Source: JABWAJ01 sp038323375
GTDB taxonomy: Bacteria > Bacteroidota > Bacteroidia > Chitinophagales > Saprospiraceae
Length of the DNA stretch: 64,000 nt
Assembly (NCBI GenBank): GCA_038323375.1
Contig: JBBQGV010000002.1
Location: 62,001 to 126,000, forward strand
Reading direction: 5' to 3'
Made by a program: the position numbers and the translations under genes. Every line of letters starts with the position of its first letter. Position 1 is the stretch's first letter. The notes beneath the pieces were generated by a model. The model did no database searches. It saw only the letters and a list, made by a program, of their open reading frames with translations, and had not been told where the DNA came from. Shown one piece after another: positions 15,117 to 24,532 of this stretch.

Positions 15117-17134
15117 ATGCATCCGTCTTTTCAGAGCTGGCCGGATTAGATGCTTATCTCAACGGAAAAAGCACTTATATAGAAGGTTTAGCACCAACTA
15201 CAGCCATTCATCTGCCGGTGGCTACAACCCTCGCTGTGTTAAAACAAAAATTAGGCACCAAAAGGCTCGAAGCAGCGCTCAACCCAGCATTAACCCGCCC
15301 TTCCCCGATTAAGCACCTGGACGACGCAAACTGGATGCGCACAACGAATATGGTGGGGGTTAATGTTCGGACGATCGGACATTTCTGGAATTTGGTCAAT
15401 TACCTGTTCACCGTTCCTGCCTGCCAGCAAGCAGTCCATTTACTGCCCATTTGGGAGCCGGGAGTTGTCGCGAGTCTTTACGGCATGGCAAGCTGGCACA
15501 TCAACCGGGAGTTCTTTAGCCAGGAACTGGCCGACGCGCTGCCTGAATTGAATACAGTTGAGCAACAACTGAAAGTCACTGTAAACGTGTTGCATGACCT
15601 GGGTCGGGTTGTCGGGATGGACGTTATTCCGCATACCGATCGCTATTCGGAGATTGTACTTGCTAATCCTGGTTTTTTTGAGTGGATGGAACGTAAAGGG
15701 GTGTTGATCACCAATCACAGTGCGCGCCTTCATGAACGGGTTGAAGAACTGATCTATCAATACTTGAAACAGATTGGCTCGGCTCAACCTGTGGTTGCAT
15801 TTCCGGCTAATGTCAGGGAGTTGTTTCATTTGCCCGAAGCTACCCGTTGCCAGGTACTTTTTGGAGACAAGCACGACGATTTTGCCCGTAATGAACGCCG
15901 ATCCGCGTTTATCCAGTATTTACACCGGCAGGGTCTGGAACCTGTGCCAGCAACTATGGGGCCACCATACCGGGGCCTGGAAGTGGACATTGACGAAGCG
16001 GCAGCCAAAACGGTGGCAGATGATGCCTGGTTAGATTACCGCATCATCAACCCCGGCCCGATGTCGAGGGTTTTTGGCCCCCTAACCCGGTATAAATTGT
16101 ACGAAAATAAAAACGACAACCTCGATTGGGAATTCGATTTTGAGCGCCCGAAAACCGAGGTCTGGGAATATGTATGTAGCCAATACGCTGCGGTGCAACG
16201 GGAATACCATTTTGACTTTATGCGCGGCGACATGTCGCATGTCCAAATGCGACCGGAAGGCGTGCCCGAAATCGCGGATGAGTATTACGACATTCACCGT
16301 GCGGTACTGCGCACGGTTCGGCAGGAAAAGCCCTGGTTTGCTTATTTTGCAGAAACCTTTCTGGCACCACCCGGGTCTATGGCCTACGGCAGCGAAGAAG
16401 ACCACCTTGATCTCTCAGAAGCAGATGCCACGCTTGGCGATTTGCAGTCTATGGTGCCGGGCGAACCCGATTTTCTTCAAAACTTCCGGCTTTACCTCGA
16501 TTTGCTGCATACCCGGGGCTTTGCGCCCTGCTTTACGCTGATGACCGGGGATAAAGACGATCCGCGTTTCGACAAATTTTATCAGGCTGGGAATGAGGCG
16601 CGTTTTTTTATGGGCATGTTTTTGACCGATATGCCCAGTTACATGGCACTTGGTTTTGAATGCAGGGATCCGCACCCCGAACCGGCACCCAATGAGCACT
16701 ATACCAAACTGTACGTATTCCGCATGGAAGATGGGTCAAAGCGAACGCAAGGGCCTTACGTTTTTGGAAACAACCTGACTTTGTTCCAACGCCTGAACCG
16801 CATCCGAAATGAGGCTGAACGTTTGTTGCCCCAACTTTCCAGTTCTCTGTCCTGGCTGATCCCACCCGATGCAACGGCTGCCCGGCAGGTCATGGCCTGG
16901 ACGCATCAGGATCAAGGAGCCTATATCTTTGTAGTCAATTCCAACCTGCAACAAGCCGCCGAACGAGTCAAAATCCCTTGTTCAATGGTATACGGCGTGA
17001 AGTTCAGGGTCATTTTTTCGGCCCTGGAAAATGAAAGGAATTACCAGACGCCTTTGGTTTGTTACGATGGTTTGCTCCAAATTGAACAACTTGCAGCCGG
17101 AGAGGCGCTGATAATACAAATTGATGACAATTAA
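15113..17134 (+). CDS. Alpha-amylase-superfamily (GH13-like) enzyme
   Basis: 673 aa, cytoplasmic (no signal peptide). TIM-barrel motifs in the right order: VGMDVIPHTDRYSE (region I-like, near 165-178), DFMRGDMSHV with the probable nucleophile Asp near 373, YFAETF with the probable acid Glu near 414, and FLTDMPSYM with the transition-state Asp near 506. The sequence around them is far from common amylases: the usual region I NH is HTD and region II has RGDMSH. It may therefore be a divergent branch (transferase, phosphorylase or a specialised glycosidase). Overlap with the glycosyltransferase suggests a storage or capsular alpha-glucan. Confidence 0.72.
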   Translation: MNASVFSELAGLDAYLNGKSTYIEGLAPTTAIHLPVATTLAVLKQKLGTKRLEAALNPALTRPSPIKHLDDANWMRTTNMVGVNVRTIGHFWNLVNYLFTVPACQQAVHLLPIWEPGVVASLYGMASWHINREFFSQELADALPELNTVEQQLKVTVNVLHDLGRVVGMDVIPHTDRYSEIVLANPGFFEWMERKGVLITNHSARLHERVEELIYQYLKQIGSAQPVVAFPANVRELFHLPEATRCQVLFGDKHDDFARNERRSAFIQYLHRQGLEPVPATMGPPYRGLEVDIDEAAAKTVADDAWLDYRIINPGPMSRVFGPLTRYKLYENKNDNLDWEFDFERPKTEVWEYVCSQYAAVQREYHFDFMRGDMSHVQMRPEGVPEIADEYYDIHRAVLRTVRQEKPWFAYFAETFLAPPGSMAYGSEEDHLDLSEADATLGDLQSMVPGEPDFLQNFRLYLDLLHTRGFAPCFTLMTGDKDDPRFDKFYQAGNEARFFMGMFLTDMPSYMALGFECRDPHPEPAPNEHYTKLYVFRMEDGSKRTQGPYVFGNNLTLFQRLNRIRNEAERLLPQLSSSLSWLIPPDATAARQVMAWTHQDQGAYIFVVNSNLQQAAERVKIPCSMVYGVKFRVIFSALENERNYQTPLVCYDGLLQIEQLAAGEALIIQIDDN

Positions 17135-17277
17135 TGCCAGCAAGCCCCTGTTTTTCCGGTTCAGAATAAAAACCAAAGTTGTTTGCTGTTGTTACAATGA
17201 ATATTTTCAATAGTGTTTGATTCAGGTCAACAGGAGACCGCAAGAGGCTCCTGCTCAGGCATCAAAAACAAAGGAAC

Positions 17278-18717
17278 ATGCAAAAACAACGCGCTATAGT
17301 TTGGTTCAGGCAAGATTTAAGGTTGCACGACAACGAGGCGTTGACTGACGCGCTGGTGAGTGCGGAAGAGGTTGCCATGGTATACATTTTCGACGAACGC
17401 GTATTTTCGGGCACGACGCGTTTTGGTTTTGCGAAAACAGGAAAATACCGCGCCCAGTTCATCATTGAAGCGGTGTATGACTTGCGGCAATCCCTGCGTA
17501 AACTTGGCAGCGATTTGATCGTTCGCGTTGGCAAACCGGAAACCATTATTTTCGAATTGGCCAAAGAGCTGAAAACAGGCTGGGTGTTTTGCAACCGGGA
17601 ACGAACCCGGGAAGAAGTTTATGTACAGGATGCGCTGGAACAAAACCTTTGGTCAATCGGGCAGGAGGTTCGCTATTCAAGGGGCAAAATGTTGTATTAT
17701 ACCGCTGATTTGCCCTTCCCGGTAACCCATACGCCGGATACTTTTACGCAGTTCAGGAAAGAGGTGGAACGCATCGTGCCGATCCGTGAGCCTTTACCGG
17801 CACCTGAAAAACCTTTGGCCAAATTGGGGATTCCGATAACAGCCGGCGACATTCCCTCCATTGCCGATTTTGGCCACGAGGCCATTGAAAACGACCTGCG
17901 AAGCGCATTTCAATTCGAAGGCGGCGAAACAGCAGCGCTTGAACGCCTGCAGTATTATTTTGGGGGTAGCCAGCTCATAAAAACTTATAAAGAAACCCGC
18001 AACGAACTCATTGGCGGCGATTATTCTTCCAAACTTTCTCCGTGGTTGGCACAGGGCTGTTTGTCTCCTAAAACTATTTATTACGAGCTTCGGAAGTTTG
18101 AGCTGACGCACGGCGCAAATGAATCTACTTACTGGATATTCTTCGAATTGCTATGGCGCGATTTTTTCCGCTTGATGGGCAAAAAGCACGGCAATAAAAT
18201 CTTTCTGAAAGGGGGAACTTCGGGCGAGGCTTCCTCCCGTTTGCGCAACGACGAACGCCTGCTTCAAAAATGGATAGACGGCGTTACAGGCGTACCGTTT
18301 ATTGATGCCAATATGCGGGAGCTTAAACTCACGGGATTTATGTCGAACCGGGGCCGGCAAAACGTGGCCAGTTTTTTAGTAAAAGACCTGTTTGTGAATT
18401 GGCAAATGGGCGCCGAATATTTTGAATCCATACTCATTGACTACGACCCTTGCAGCAATTGGGGCAACTGGAATTACATAGCCAGCGTTGGCAGCGATCC
18501 CCGCGAAAATCGCTATTTCAATATCCTGAACCAGGCGCGTCGTTATGATCCAAAAGGCACCTACGTCAAGCACTGGCTGCCCGAACTGATAGATGTTCCG
18601 CTTGAAAAAATTCACCGACCTGATACGCTATCCTTTGCCGAACAGGACTTGCACCACGTTAAATTAGGCGCCGATTATCCGAAAACAATGGTAGAAATGG
18701 AGAAGTGGGAGCATTAA
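17278..18717 (+). CDS. DASH-type cryptochrome/photolyase
   Basis: 479 aa. N-terminal photolyase alpha/beta domain (VWFRQDLRLHDNEAL), then the C-terminal FAD-binding helical domain with YKETRNELIGGDYSSKLSPWL, WELLWRDFFR-type sequence, GVPFIDANMREL, MSNRGRQNVASFL and the DASH-typical DYDPCSNWGNWNYIA/GSDPRENR block. DASH proteins repair cyclobutane dimers in single-stranded DNA and may sense light. The length fits and no defect is seen. It stands alone, with 143 bases upstream and a terminator of the opposite operon downstream. Confidence 0.94.
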   Translation: MQKQRAIVWFRQDLRLHDNEALTDALVSAEEVAMVYIFDERVFSGTTRFGFAKTGKYRAQFIIEAVYDLRQSLRKLGSDLIVRVGKPETIIFELAKELKTGWVFCNRERTREEVYVQDALEQNLWSIGQEVRYSRGKMLYYTADLPFPVTHTPDTFTQFRKEVERIVPIREPLPAPEKPLAKLGIPITAGDIPSIADFGHEAIENDLRSAFQFEGGETAALERLQYYFGGSQLIKTYKETRNELIGGDYSSKLSPWLAQGCLSPKTIYYELRKFELTHGANESTYWIFFELLWRDFFRLMGKKHGNKIFLKGGTSGEASSRLRNDERLLQKWIDGVTGVPFIDANMRELKLTGFMSNRGRQNVASFLVKDLFVNWQMGAEYFESILIDYDPCSNWGNWNYIASVGSDPRENRYFNILNQARRYDPKGTYVKHWLPELIDVPLEKIHRPDTLSFAEQDLHHVKLGADYPKTMVEMEKWEH

Positions 18718-18722
18718 GAAAA

Positions 18723-18753
18723 GATGCTTGCCAGGCTTAACCCGGCAAGCATC
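18723..18753 (-). terminator. Terminator of the amt-porin operon (possibly bidirectional)
   Basis: A 10-bp perfect stem GATGCTTGCC/GGCAAGCATC with an 11-base loop. On the minus strand it is followed by TTTTCTTAA, giving a T-tract for the porin transcript; the plus-strand side has no run of T. Confidence 0.75.
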
Positions 18754-18782
18754 TGTAAATATTTGTTCTCCTTCAAAAATGT

Positions 18783-19874
18783 CTAAAATTTATACACCGC
18801 AGCCACCAGGAAACTGGCGCTGGTGTCCGATGCTTTATCCGGGGTGTTTAGGAAAATTTCCTTCGAAGCTTTTTCGAAGCGGATTTCCGGAATGACCGTC
18901 AGGCCCTCAACTTTAAGATTGGCCGATAATGTAGCCGCCAGGACATTGCCGCCTGCTGGCGCTGCGCCAAAGACGTTGAGTTGTTTAGCATCGTCGAAAT
19001 ATTCCGTTCGGAGGGTCATCCAAAAGTGTTCGCTAAGGTCTGCGTTGAGATAGAGCGCCGCGCCAAACCACTGCAAGCCATCGCCGAAATCGCCTTCCGA
19101 CCCGGTTTTGAACTGTACGTTGGAAATGGTGCCATTGACGCCCAAACTGAATTTACCGCCCAATGCCGCCAAAAATACCAGATCTAACTGGTTAACCAAC
19201 ACGGAATCCGTTGGTTTGCCACCCTGATAATTTAGATAAGCCTTCAAAACATCATCTTTAGTTGCGGTGCTGAGCTGACCGATGATGTATTTATTGCTCA
19301 GGGTCGTAGATTTCAGGTCGGTCGGATTGGCAATACCCAGCATAAGCCCGGTTTTGCCAAAAGTTTTTTCAGCCTTGATGCCCGTATGAAAAAACGGTCC
19401 GTACGAAAACATATAAGACATGCTGTAATTTCGGTTGGCGTATGCATCTACCAGTTCATAGCCGATATGGGTTGCCCAACTTCCGGCTGTGATTTTTAAA
19501 CCGTTTTTAAAGGCATAAGAAAGATATAATTGTTTGATAATGAATCTCGTGTTTTCGTCAGCGTAGGAAAAATCTTCTGCGCGTTTACCGAATCCGACAT
19601 CGGCGACCATCCCTACTTTTCCGATAGAATGCTCCGCCTTCAGGGAGATCATACCCAGTTCAAAAGAGTTGTGCGAGTTGGTAAAACTGGTGTTGTTATT
19701 CGAAGCCATTTCCCCGAAATCGTAGCGGTAATAGGCGTCAGCAAAACCAGAAAACACAAGAGCTGGTGCATTGGCCACCGTGATTGTATCAGCTGCGGGA
19801 GCAGCATCCTGAGCAGGTGATGCAGTGGACAGGCAAAAAAATGCCAGGCCTGTTGCAAAGATTTTTTGTAACAT
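18783..19874 (-). CDS. Outer-membrane beta-barrel protein (porin family)
   Basis: 363 aa from the ATG at 19874; a TTG two codons earlier is in frame. The signal peptide (KIFATGLAFFCLSTASPAQ) is followed by a barrel rich in alternating aromatic/Gly strands, starting FSGFADAYYRYDFG and ending VAAVYKF with the terminal Phe typical of BamA substrates. It resembles the OmpL-like/BBP2 porins of Bacteroidota. The gene lies 93 bases after amt on the same strand and a terminator follows, so it may provide outer-membrane passage for the same nutrient (inference). The substrate is not readable from sequence. Confidence 0.8.
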   Translation of the reverse strand: MLQKIFATGLAFFCLSTASPAQDAAPAADTITVANAPALVFSGFADAYYRYDFGEMASNNNTSFTNSHNSFELGMISLKAEHSIGKVGMVADVGFGKRAEDFSYADENTRFIIKQLYLSYAFKNGLKITAGSWATHIGYELVDAYANRNYSMSYMFSYGPFFHTGIKAEKTFGKTGLMLGIANPTDLKSTTLSNKYIIGQLSTATKDDVLKAYLNYQGGKPTDSVLVNQLDLVFLAALGGKFSLGVNGTISNVQFKTGSEGDFGDGLQWFGAALYLNADLSEHFWMTLRTEYFDDAKQLNVFGAAPAGGNVLAATLSANLKVEGLTVIPEIRFEKASKEIFLNTPDKASDTSASFLVAAVYKF

Positions 19875-19967
19875 TGTCAATCATTTTATGGAAGTGAAAT
19901 GATAGGTACGGCCGTCGGTTTGTACCAGAAACCGAATGGAGGCCGTACCTTTTTATGGGCCTAAGTT

Positions 19968-21359
19968 TTAATCAGCGTAAGCCGGAACTTCTGTAAGTTT
20001 GCCGTTGGATTGCGACACTAAGAGCGTTCCCTGCACGTATTTTTCGTCGTGTTGGGAAGCGTCCAATCCGATTTCTTCATCTTCGAAACTGACACGCATC
20101 GGTTCGATCCAGTTGATGAGTTTAAAAATGAGAAAGGAGACGATCGTACTGTAACCTGCGGCAATCGCCAATCCTGTCAACTGCTTGAGGAAGAAAGCGT
20201 AGTTACCATAAAAAAGCCCTTCGGCACCAGCACTGTTCACCGTGGTGGTGGCAAAAATTCCGGTAAACAGCATTCCCGCCATGCCGCCGATGCCGTGACA
20301 AGGGAATACGTCTAGTGTGTCGTCCAATTTCAGTTTCGACTTGTAGTAGACTGCGATATTGGAAATGACTGCTGAAGCAACACCGATAAAAATACTGGCA
20401 GGAATGGATACAAAACCTGCACCCGGGGTGATGGCAACCAGGCCAACCACTGCGCCGATGCAGAAACCCAGCACGGAAGGTTTTTTGCCTTTCAACACAT
20501 CAAAAAACATCCACGACAAGCCGGCAGCCGCTGCCGCAGTATTGGTGGTCGCAAAAGCGGATACCGCCAATCCATTTGCGCCCAAAGCGGAACCCGCATT
20601 AAATCCAAACCAGCCAAACCAGAGCAATCCGGTTCCAATCAGGACGTAAGGAATATTCGCCGGCGGAATCTCCTGATTGTCAAGGTGAACAATTCGGCGC
20701 TTTAATGCTAAAGCCCCCATAAGTGCTGCGCAGCCTGCCGAAATATGCACAACAGTACCTCCGGCAAAATCGAGTACACCCAATTTAAACAGGAAGCCTT
20801 CCGGGTGCCAGGTCCAGTGTGCTAATGGCGCATATACCAGAAGGCTGAACAAGACGATAAAAAGGGTGTAGGATCTAAAGCGAATGCGCTCGGCCACAGC
20901 GCCTACGACCAGTCCGGGCGTAATGATGGCAAACATGAGCTGGAATAAGGCAAATAACGCCAGAGGAATCGTGGGCGCCAGGCTCCAGGGCGCTCCGGAG
21001 GTCACATCTTTAAAAAACAGGAAGGTCATCGGGTTGCCGATTACCCCGCCGATACTTTCGCCAAAGGCTAAGCTGAAGCCGACCGCAATCCACAGAACAC
21101 TGACCACCCCTGCAGCCACTACACTTTTGATCATTGTGGAAATCACGTTTTTCCGATGCACCATGCCGCCGTAAAAAAAGGCAAGACCGGGCGTCATCAA
21201 AAAAACAAGTGCCGTTGCTACAATGATCCAGGCAATGTCGGCGGCATTGTACTTGCCGTCGTCGGTATAACTTGGAAGGTTTGGAACAAAGATCGCAATC
21301 ACTGCCACAAGGGCCAGCAGTGAAAACGGAACAGCTTGTTTGAGTGTGATTTTTTTCAT
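19968..21359 (-). CDS. amt: Ammonium transporter
   Basis: 463 aa, about eleven membrane helices. It conducts ammonium/ammonia across the inner membrane. The pore twin-His residues are visible as DFAGGTVVHISAG and PCHGIGGMAGMLF; the Phe-gate and early signature appear in MTPGLAFFYGGMVHRKNV. A short C-terminal tail (about 45 residues) includes EEIGLDASQHDEKY, the usual GlnK-contact region. No glnK gene is adjacent, although Amt is often paired with it. The 5' untranslated region carries a GC-rich hairpin. It is the first gene of a two-gene operon with a porin. Confidence 0.96.
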   Translation of the reverse strand: MKKITLKQAVPFSLLALVAVIAIFVPNLPSYTDDGKYNAADIAWIIVATALVFLMTPGLAFFYGGMVHRKNVISTMIKSVVAAGVVSVLWIAVGFSLAFGESIGGVIGNPMTFLFFKDVTSGAPWSLAPTIPLALFALFQLMFAIITPGLVVGAVAERIRFRSYTLFIVLFSLLVYAPLAHWTWHPEGFLFKLGVLDFAGGTVVHISAGCAALMGALALKRRIVHLDNQEIPPANIPYVLIGTGLLWFGWFGFNAGSALGANGLAVSAFATTNTAAAAAGLSWMFFDVLKGKKPSVLGFCIGAVVGLVAITPGAGFVSIPASIFIGVASAVISNIAVYYKSKLKLDDTLDVFPCHGIGGMAGMLFTGIFATTTVNSAGAEGLFYGNYAFFLKQLTGLAIAAGYSTIVSFLIFKLINWIEPMRVSFEDEEIGLDASQHDEKYVQGTLLVSQSNGKLTEVPAYAD

Positions 21360-21394
21360 GATGTTATGTTTAGTTAAGAAATAGACTATCCATT

Positions 21395-21417
21395 CCGGCT
21401 TGCAGCAGCAAGCCCGG
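21395..21417 (-). promoter_or_regulatory. Hairpin in the amt leader
   Basis: CCGGCTTGCAGCAGCAAGCCCGG forms a 9-10-bp GC-rich stem about 36-58 bases upstream of the amt start. There is no T-tract. It could stabilise the leader or be a binding site; no regulator is implied. Confidence 0.4.
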
Positions 21418-21849
21418 CACGAGTAATTTTATAGGCAAAAATTTGGCGAATTCTGCGTTAAGTGTCGCTGGACGAAATAACTGTCCACTTTTCCAGGAGT
21501 CATTTTCCTCCTGCCTAAAGGAGCGCGGCGTAATCACGGAACATTTCCTTTGTCGAAATGAATCGAATTACGCAAAACGATTGTTTGCAATCTATGATTT
21601 GTGGCAACATTATTTGGTAGGACTATGTAAAATTAGGCCGTGTTGAGAAGGTTGGTATCATCAAAAACCCACTTTTTTTTATCGAAATGAGATAAGATGA
21701 ATAATTCGGTGATTTGTTTCAACCAAGCAATTATATGTGAATAGATTCTGCGTTTGACAAAATATGATTCTGAATTACTGTACTCAATTTTTATCCTTTT
21801 TGGGGCTTTAATCCCGAAAAACAAAAAACAGAGAGATTCTGAAGACAAA

Positions 21850-21884
21850 AAAATCCAGTCGGCAACTAGCGCCGACTGGATTTT
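21850..21884 (-). terminator. Strong hairpin terminator of the nuclease-helicase operon
   Basis: A 14-bp perfect stem AAAATCCAGTCGGC/GCCGACTGGATTTT with a 7-base loop. On the minus strand the stem runs into TTTTTTT, a textbook intrinsic terminator 35 bases after the 43-aa gene. Confidence 0.88.
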
Positions 21885-21918
21885 GGGTGCGGAAAAAAGC
21901 AGGGCTTTCCGCGAGGGG

Positions 21919-22050
21919 TTACCCGCTCATATACACAAAATAGACGAGTAAGATCAGCGCAATAGTCACCCCAATGATGACGTACATTGCTTTTTTTGCA
22001 CTTTCCTGCTGGCGCTTATTCGCAATCAGCTTCCTTTTTGATTTTGCCAT
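21919..22050 (-). CDS. 43-aa single-pass membrane protein
   Basis: ATG at 22050 and TAA at 21919-21921. A very basic N-terminus (MAKSKRKLIANKRQQ, then SAKKAM) precedes one membrane helix (YVIIGVTIALILLVYFVYM, residues 23-41) and ends in SG. It is below the size usually annotated. Its coding status is supported by the textbook positive-inside topology, the dedicated terminator 35 bases downstream and its place on the same strand 121 bases after the helicase gene. Function unknown. Confidence 0.65.
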   Translation of the reverse strand: MAKSKRKLIANKRQQESAKKAMYVIIGVTIALILLVYFVYMSG

Positions 22051-22171
22051 AATCAGATCTTGTTTTTCGCTTGCTGTGAAGAATTTCCTATCCTACAAAT
22101 AAAGGTACTAAGCGCATCTCTACCAAGCAGCCGGGCAAAAATATTGTCAAAAAAATCAGCGCTTGCCCGCG

Positions 22172-23473
22172 CTATTTGTAAAGTTGGCGTTCGTAAAACT
22201 CGACGACTCGTTCATCAGTCATAATATCCTGATAACGAAGCGGATGCCTCAGCACAATTCCGTCAAGTGTCCGGCACCTGCTGAGGGCAACGTACGTCTG
22301 CCCGTTTTCAAAGGCACCTTTATCTAAATCTACGATCAGCCGGTCAAAGGTTTTGCCCTGAGACTTATGGATGGTAACGGCCCAGGCTAACCGCAGGGGC
22401 AGTTGATTAAACGTTCCTACAACTTCCGTTTCGATGCGGGTTTGATCTTCCGGGTGGACTTTATACTGCAATACTTCCCAGTCCATTCTTTCGGTTTCAA
22501 TATAGCGCCGTTGTTCCCCTTCTTCTACCATAACCGTTACGGTTTCAGCTTCCAGCTTTACTATTTTGCCAATCGTACCGTTCACAAAACGACGCTGGAG
22601 GTCATTTTTGGTAAACATGACCTGCGCATTGAGCTTTAAGTTAAGGGAGGGCTCGGCAGGGTAGAGGCTGGGGTTGAAGTTGCCGGTAACGCGCGCAGCG
22701 TACGTAGCGGATGGAAGCGGAATACGCGCCAGTTCCGTCAGGTTAATCGCATCCACCCGGGCATTACGCGCCGAAAGGGTAATGTAATAATCCGTTGAGG
22801 TAAATCCGGGAATGTAGCGCTTATTCAATTCCTCCAGATCGTCTTCGTCCACCCGGTTCAGGCGGATAGCGTCTAAGAGTTTCAAAAAGTATTTGTTCTC
22901 CTGCCGGTAAACCTTTTGCAACTCAAGCATCTCCAATTCAATCTCTGACCGGATAACAATGGAGGAAAAAAAATAAGGCGATTCATAGCGCGTTTGCAGG
23001 AACATCATCTCGGTTTCAGAAGACACCACTGGCGGCAATTGGAATAAATCGCCAAAAAAGACCACCTGCACGCCGCCAAATGGCAACGGATTTTCTCGGT
23101 TGACTCTGAGGAAATAGTCAATATTGTCGAGCAGGTCGGCCCGCACCATCGAAATTTCGTCAATCACCAACACTTCAATATGCTGATAGAGTTTGCGATT
23201 GAACCGCTTTTTGATGTCTCGGCGATCGAGTGGCTTGGCCGGAAACCCAAAAAAAGAATGAATCGTTTGCCCCTGCACATTAAGGGCTGCAACGCCGGTT
23301 GGTGCCAATACGACCGTTTTTTTTCGGGTTGTACTCCTGAATAATTGCAACAGGGTAGACTTGCCGGTACCCGCCTTGCCGGTAATGAACAAATTCCGCC
23401 CCTGCTTCTCAATCATGTCGAGGGCGAGGCGAAAATCGTCGTTCAGTTCCAATGGCGTTTTATCAAGTCCCAC
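22172..23473 (-). CDS. Pif1/RecD-type AAA helicase
   Basis: 433 aa, an SF1B ATPase. Walker A GKAGTGKST (near 32-40), motif Ia LAPTGVAALNVQGQTIHSFF, Walker B VLVIDEISMV, motif III FGDLFQLPPV, and C-terminal motifs VTIHKSQGKTFD and YVALSRCRTLDGI. Pif1 enzymes unwind DNA 5'-3' at forks, G-quadruplexes or recombination intermediates. It lies 12 bases after the secreted nuclease gene and is probably co-transcribed with it, although one product is cytoplasmic and the other exported. The length is at the short end of the family, with no accessory C-terminal domain. Confidence 0.88.
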   Translation of the reverse strand: MGLDKTPLELNDDFRLALDMIEKQGRNLFITGKAGTGKSTLLQLFRSTTRKKTVVLAPTGVAALNVQGQTIHSFFGFPAKPLDRRDIKKRFNRKLYQHIEVLVIDEISMVRADLLDNIDYFLRVNRENPLPFGGVQVVFFGDLFQLPPVVSSETEMMFLQTRYESPYFFSSIVIRSEIELEMLELQKVYRQENKYFLKLLDAIRLNRVDEDDLEELNKRYIPGFTSTDYYITLSARNARVDAINLTELARIPLPSATYAARVTGNFNPSLYPAEPSLNLKLNAQVMFTKNDLQRRFVNGTIGKIVKLEAETVTVMVEEGEQRRYIETERMDWEVLQYKVHPEDQTRIETEVVGTFNQLPLRLAWAVTIHKSQGKTFDRLIVDLDKGAFENGQTYVALSRCRTLDGIVLRHPLRYQDIMTDERVVEFYERQLYK

Positions 23474-23485
23474 AAATATTTCAGG

Positions 23486-24532
23486 TTATTGGATTGGTTT
23501 CGCAAGGTATATAAAGACAGGCAAATGATCGCTGAAACCTCCGATATAAGTATCGCCTGAAAAAGTGCGATGGGGATAACCCCGGTATTGTCCTGATTTT
23601 TGAAACAGGTAGTTCTCATTAAAAATCCGGGCGTTGTAGAACTGGAATCCCCCGGCTTTTTCATTGATCAATCCATGGGAAATAATGATCTGGTCGAACA
23701 GGTTCCAGGAATCCTGATAAGCCAGCGTTCCGATGCCTCTTTTGAAAAAATCGTACATCGGGTTAAAAAGCGCTCCTTTTTTGGTGTCTTCTTTTTTAAA
23801 ATTCGCGGCCAGAATCTTCTTCACGCTCGGGCTGGTGGGGTCGTCGTTCAAGTCGCCCATAATGATGATTTTGGCATTTGGATCGGCTTGCATCAGCGAA
23901 TCGGCAATGTTTTTGCAAATCAATGCCGCTGCATTGCGGTATGGCTGAGAGGCCGCTTCACCCCCTCTGCGGGAAGGCCAGTGGTTGACCAAAATATGAA
24001 GGGGCTCACCATCGTATAAGCCGGATACAAAAAGGATATCCCGTGTTTTTCGAGTGCTGCCGTCCGGGTTGTAAATGGGCATCAAGACTGCCTGGCTCGA
24101 AGTGGGTCTGAAATATTTGGCTTGATAGAGCAAGCCGACATCAATGCCGCGTTCATCCGGGGAATCAAAATGGATGATCTGGTAGTTGCGTGCAGCCAGT
24201 TTGGGCTGTTTCACCAAATCTTCCAATACCCTGCGGTTTTCGATTTCTGCCACACCGAGGATTGAAATCCCATCCGGGCTAAGTTCTACGCCCAACTCCG
24301 AAATAACCCGGGCCATATTGCCCTGTTTTTCCTGGTAAATGGTTTCGTTCCAGTTTTTTTTGCCATTGGGCAAAAATTCAGAATCGTCGATCAGGGGATC
24401 GTCTTCCGTGTCGAACAGGTTCTCTAAGTTGTAAAAACCGATAGCCCCTACTTTATACTGTTGTGCTTTTTGAGCAAGCAGGGTGTAAGCCGACAGGGTA
24501 AGCAGCAAAAGGAAAAAAACAAATCTTTTCAT
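23486..24532 (-). CDS. Secreted endonuclease/exonuclease/phosphatase-family protein
   Basis: 348 aa with a cleavable signal peptide (FVFFLLLLTLSAYTLLAQ). EEP catalytic blocks: FYNLENLFDTEDDP (metal Asn/Glu region), ILGVAEIENR, the His block VNHWPSRRGG, GDLNDDPTSP and the final FSDHLPVFI. Members hydrolyse phosphodiesters in DNA or phospholipids, or phosphate esters. The N-terminal block with GKKNW matches the Bacteroidota secreted nuclease-like subgroup. It is divergent from a TonB receptor followed by a DUF5689 lipoprotein, which suggests extracellular nucleic-acid or phosphate scavenging (inference). Confidence 0.85.
   Translation of the reverse strand: MKRFVFFLLLLTLSAYTLLAQKAQQYKVGAIGFYNLENLFDTEDDPLIDDSEFLPNGKKNWNETIYQEKQGNMARVISELGVELSPDGISILGVAEIENRRVLEDLVKQPKLAARNYQIIHFDSPDERGIDVGLLYQAKYFRPTSSQAVLMPIYNPDGSTRKTRDILFVSGLYDGEPLHILVNHWPSRRGGEAASQPYRNAAALICKNIADSLMQADPNAKIIIMGDLNDDPTSPSVKKILAANFKKEDTKKGALFNPMYDFFKRGIGTLAYQDSWNLFDQIIISHGLINEKAGGFQFYNARIFNENYLFQKSGQYRGYPHRTFSGDTYIGGFSDHLPVFIYLAKPIQ

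Larger units (their letters stand above)
21360..21918. other. Gene-free stretch upstream of amt
   Basis: 559 bases between the amt start and the stop of a 43-aa gene. It contains the amt leader hairpin (21395-21417) and the terminator at 21850-21884. The short open frames (about 70 codons) are AT-rich, lack any family motif or start context and look accidental. I see no RNA gene. Confidence 0.6.

Noticed and set aside
16082..16405. 107-codon minus-strand frame inside the alpha-amylase-like gene
   Set aside because: It is an antisense shadow of conserved coding sequence.
21633..21848. 71-codon frame upstream of amt as a possible transposase remnant
   Set aside because: AT-rich, no conserved residues and no partner sequence; looks accidental.
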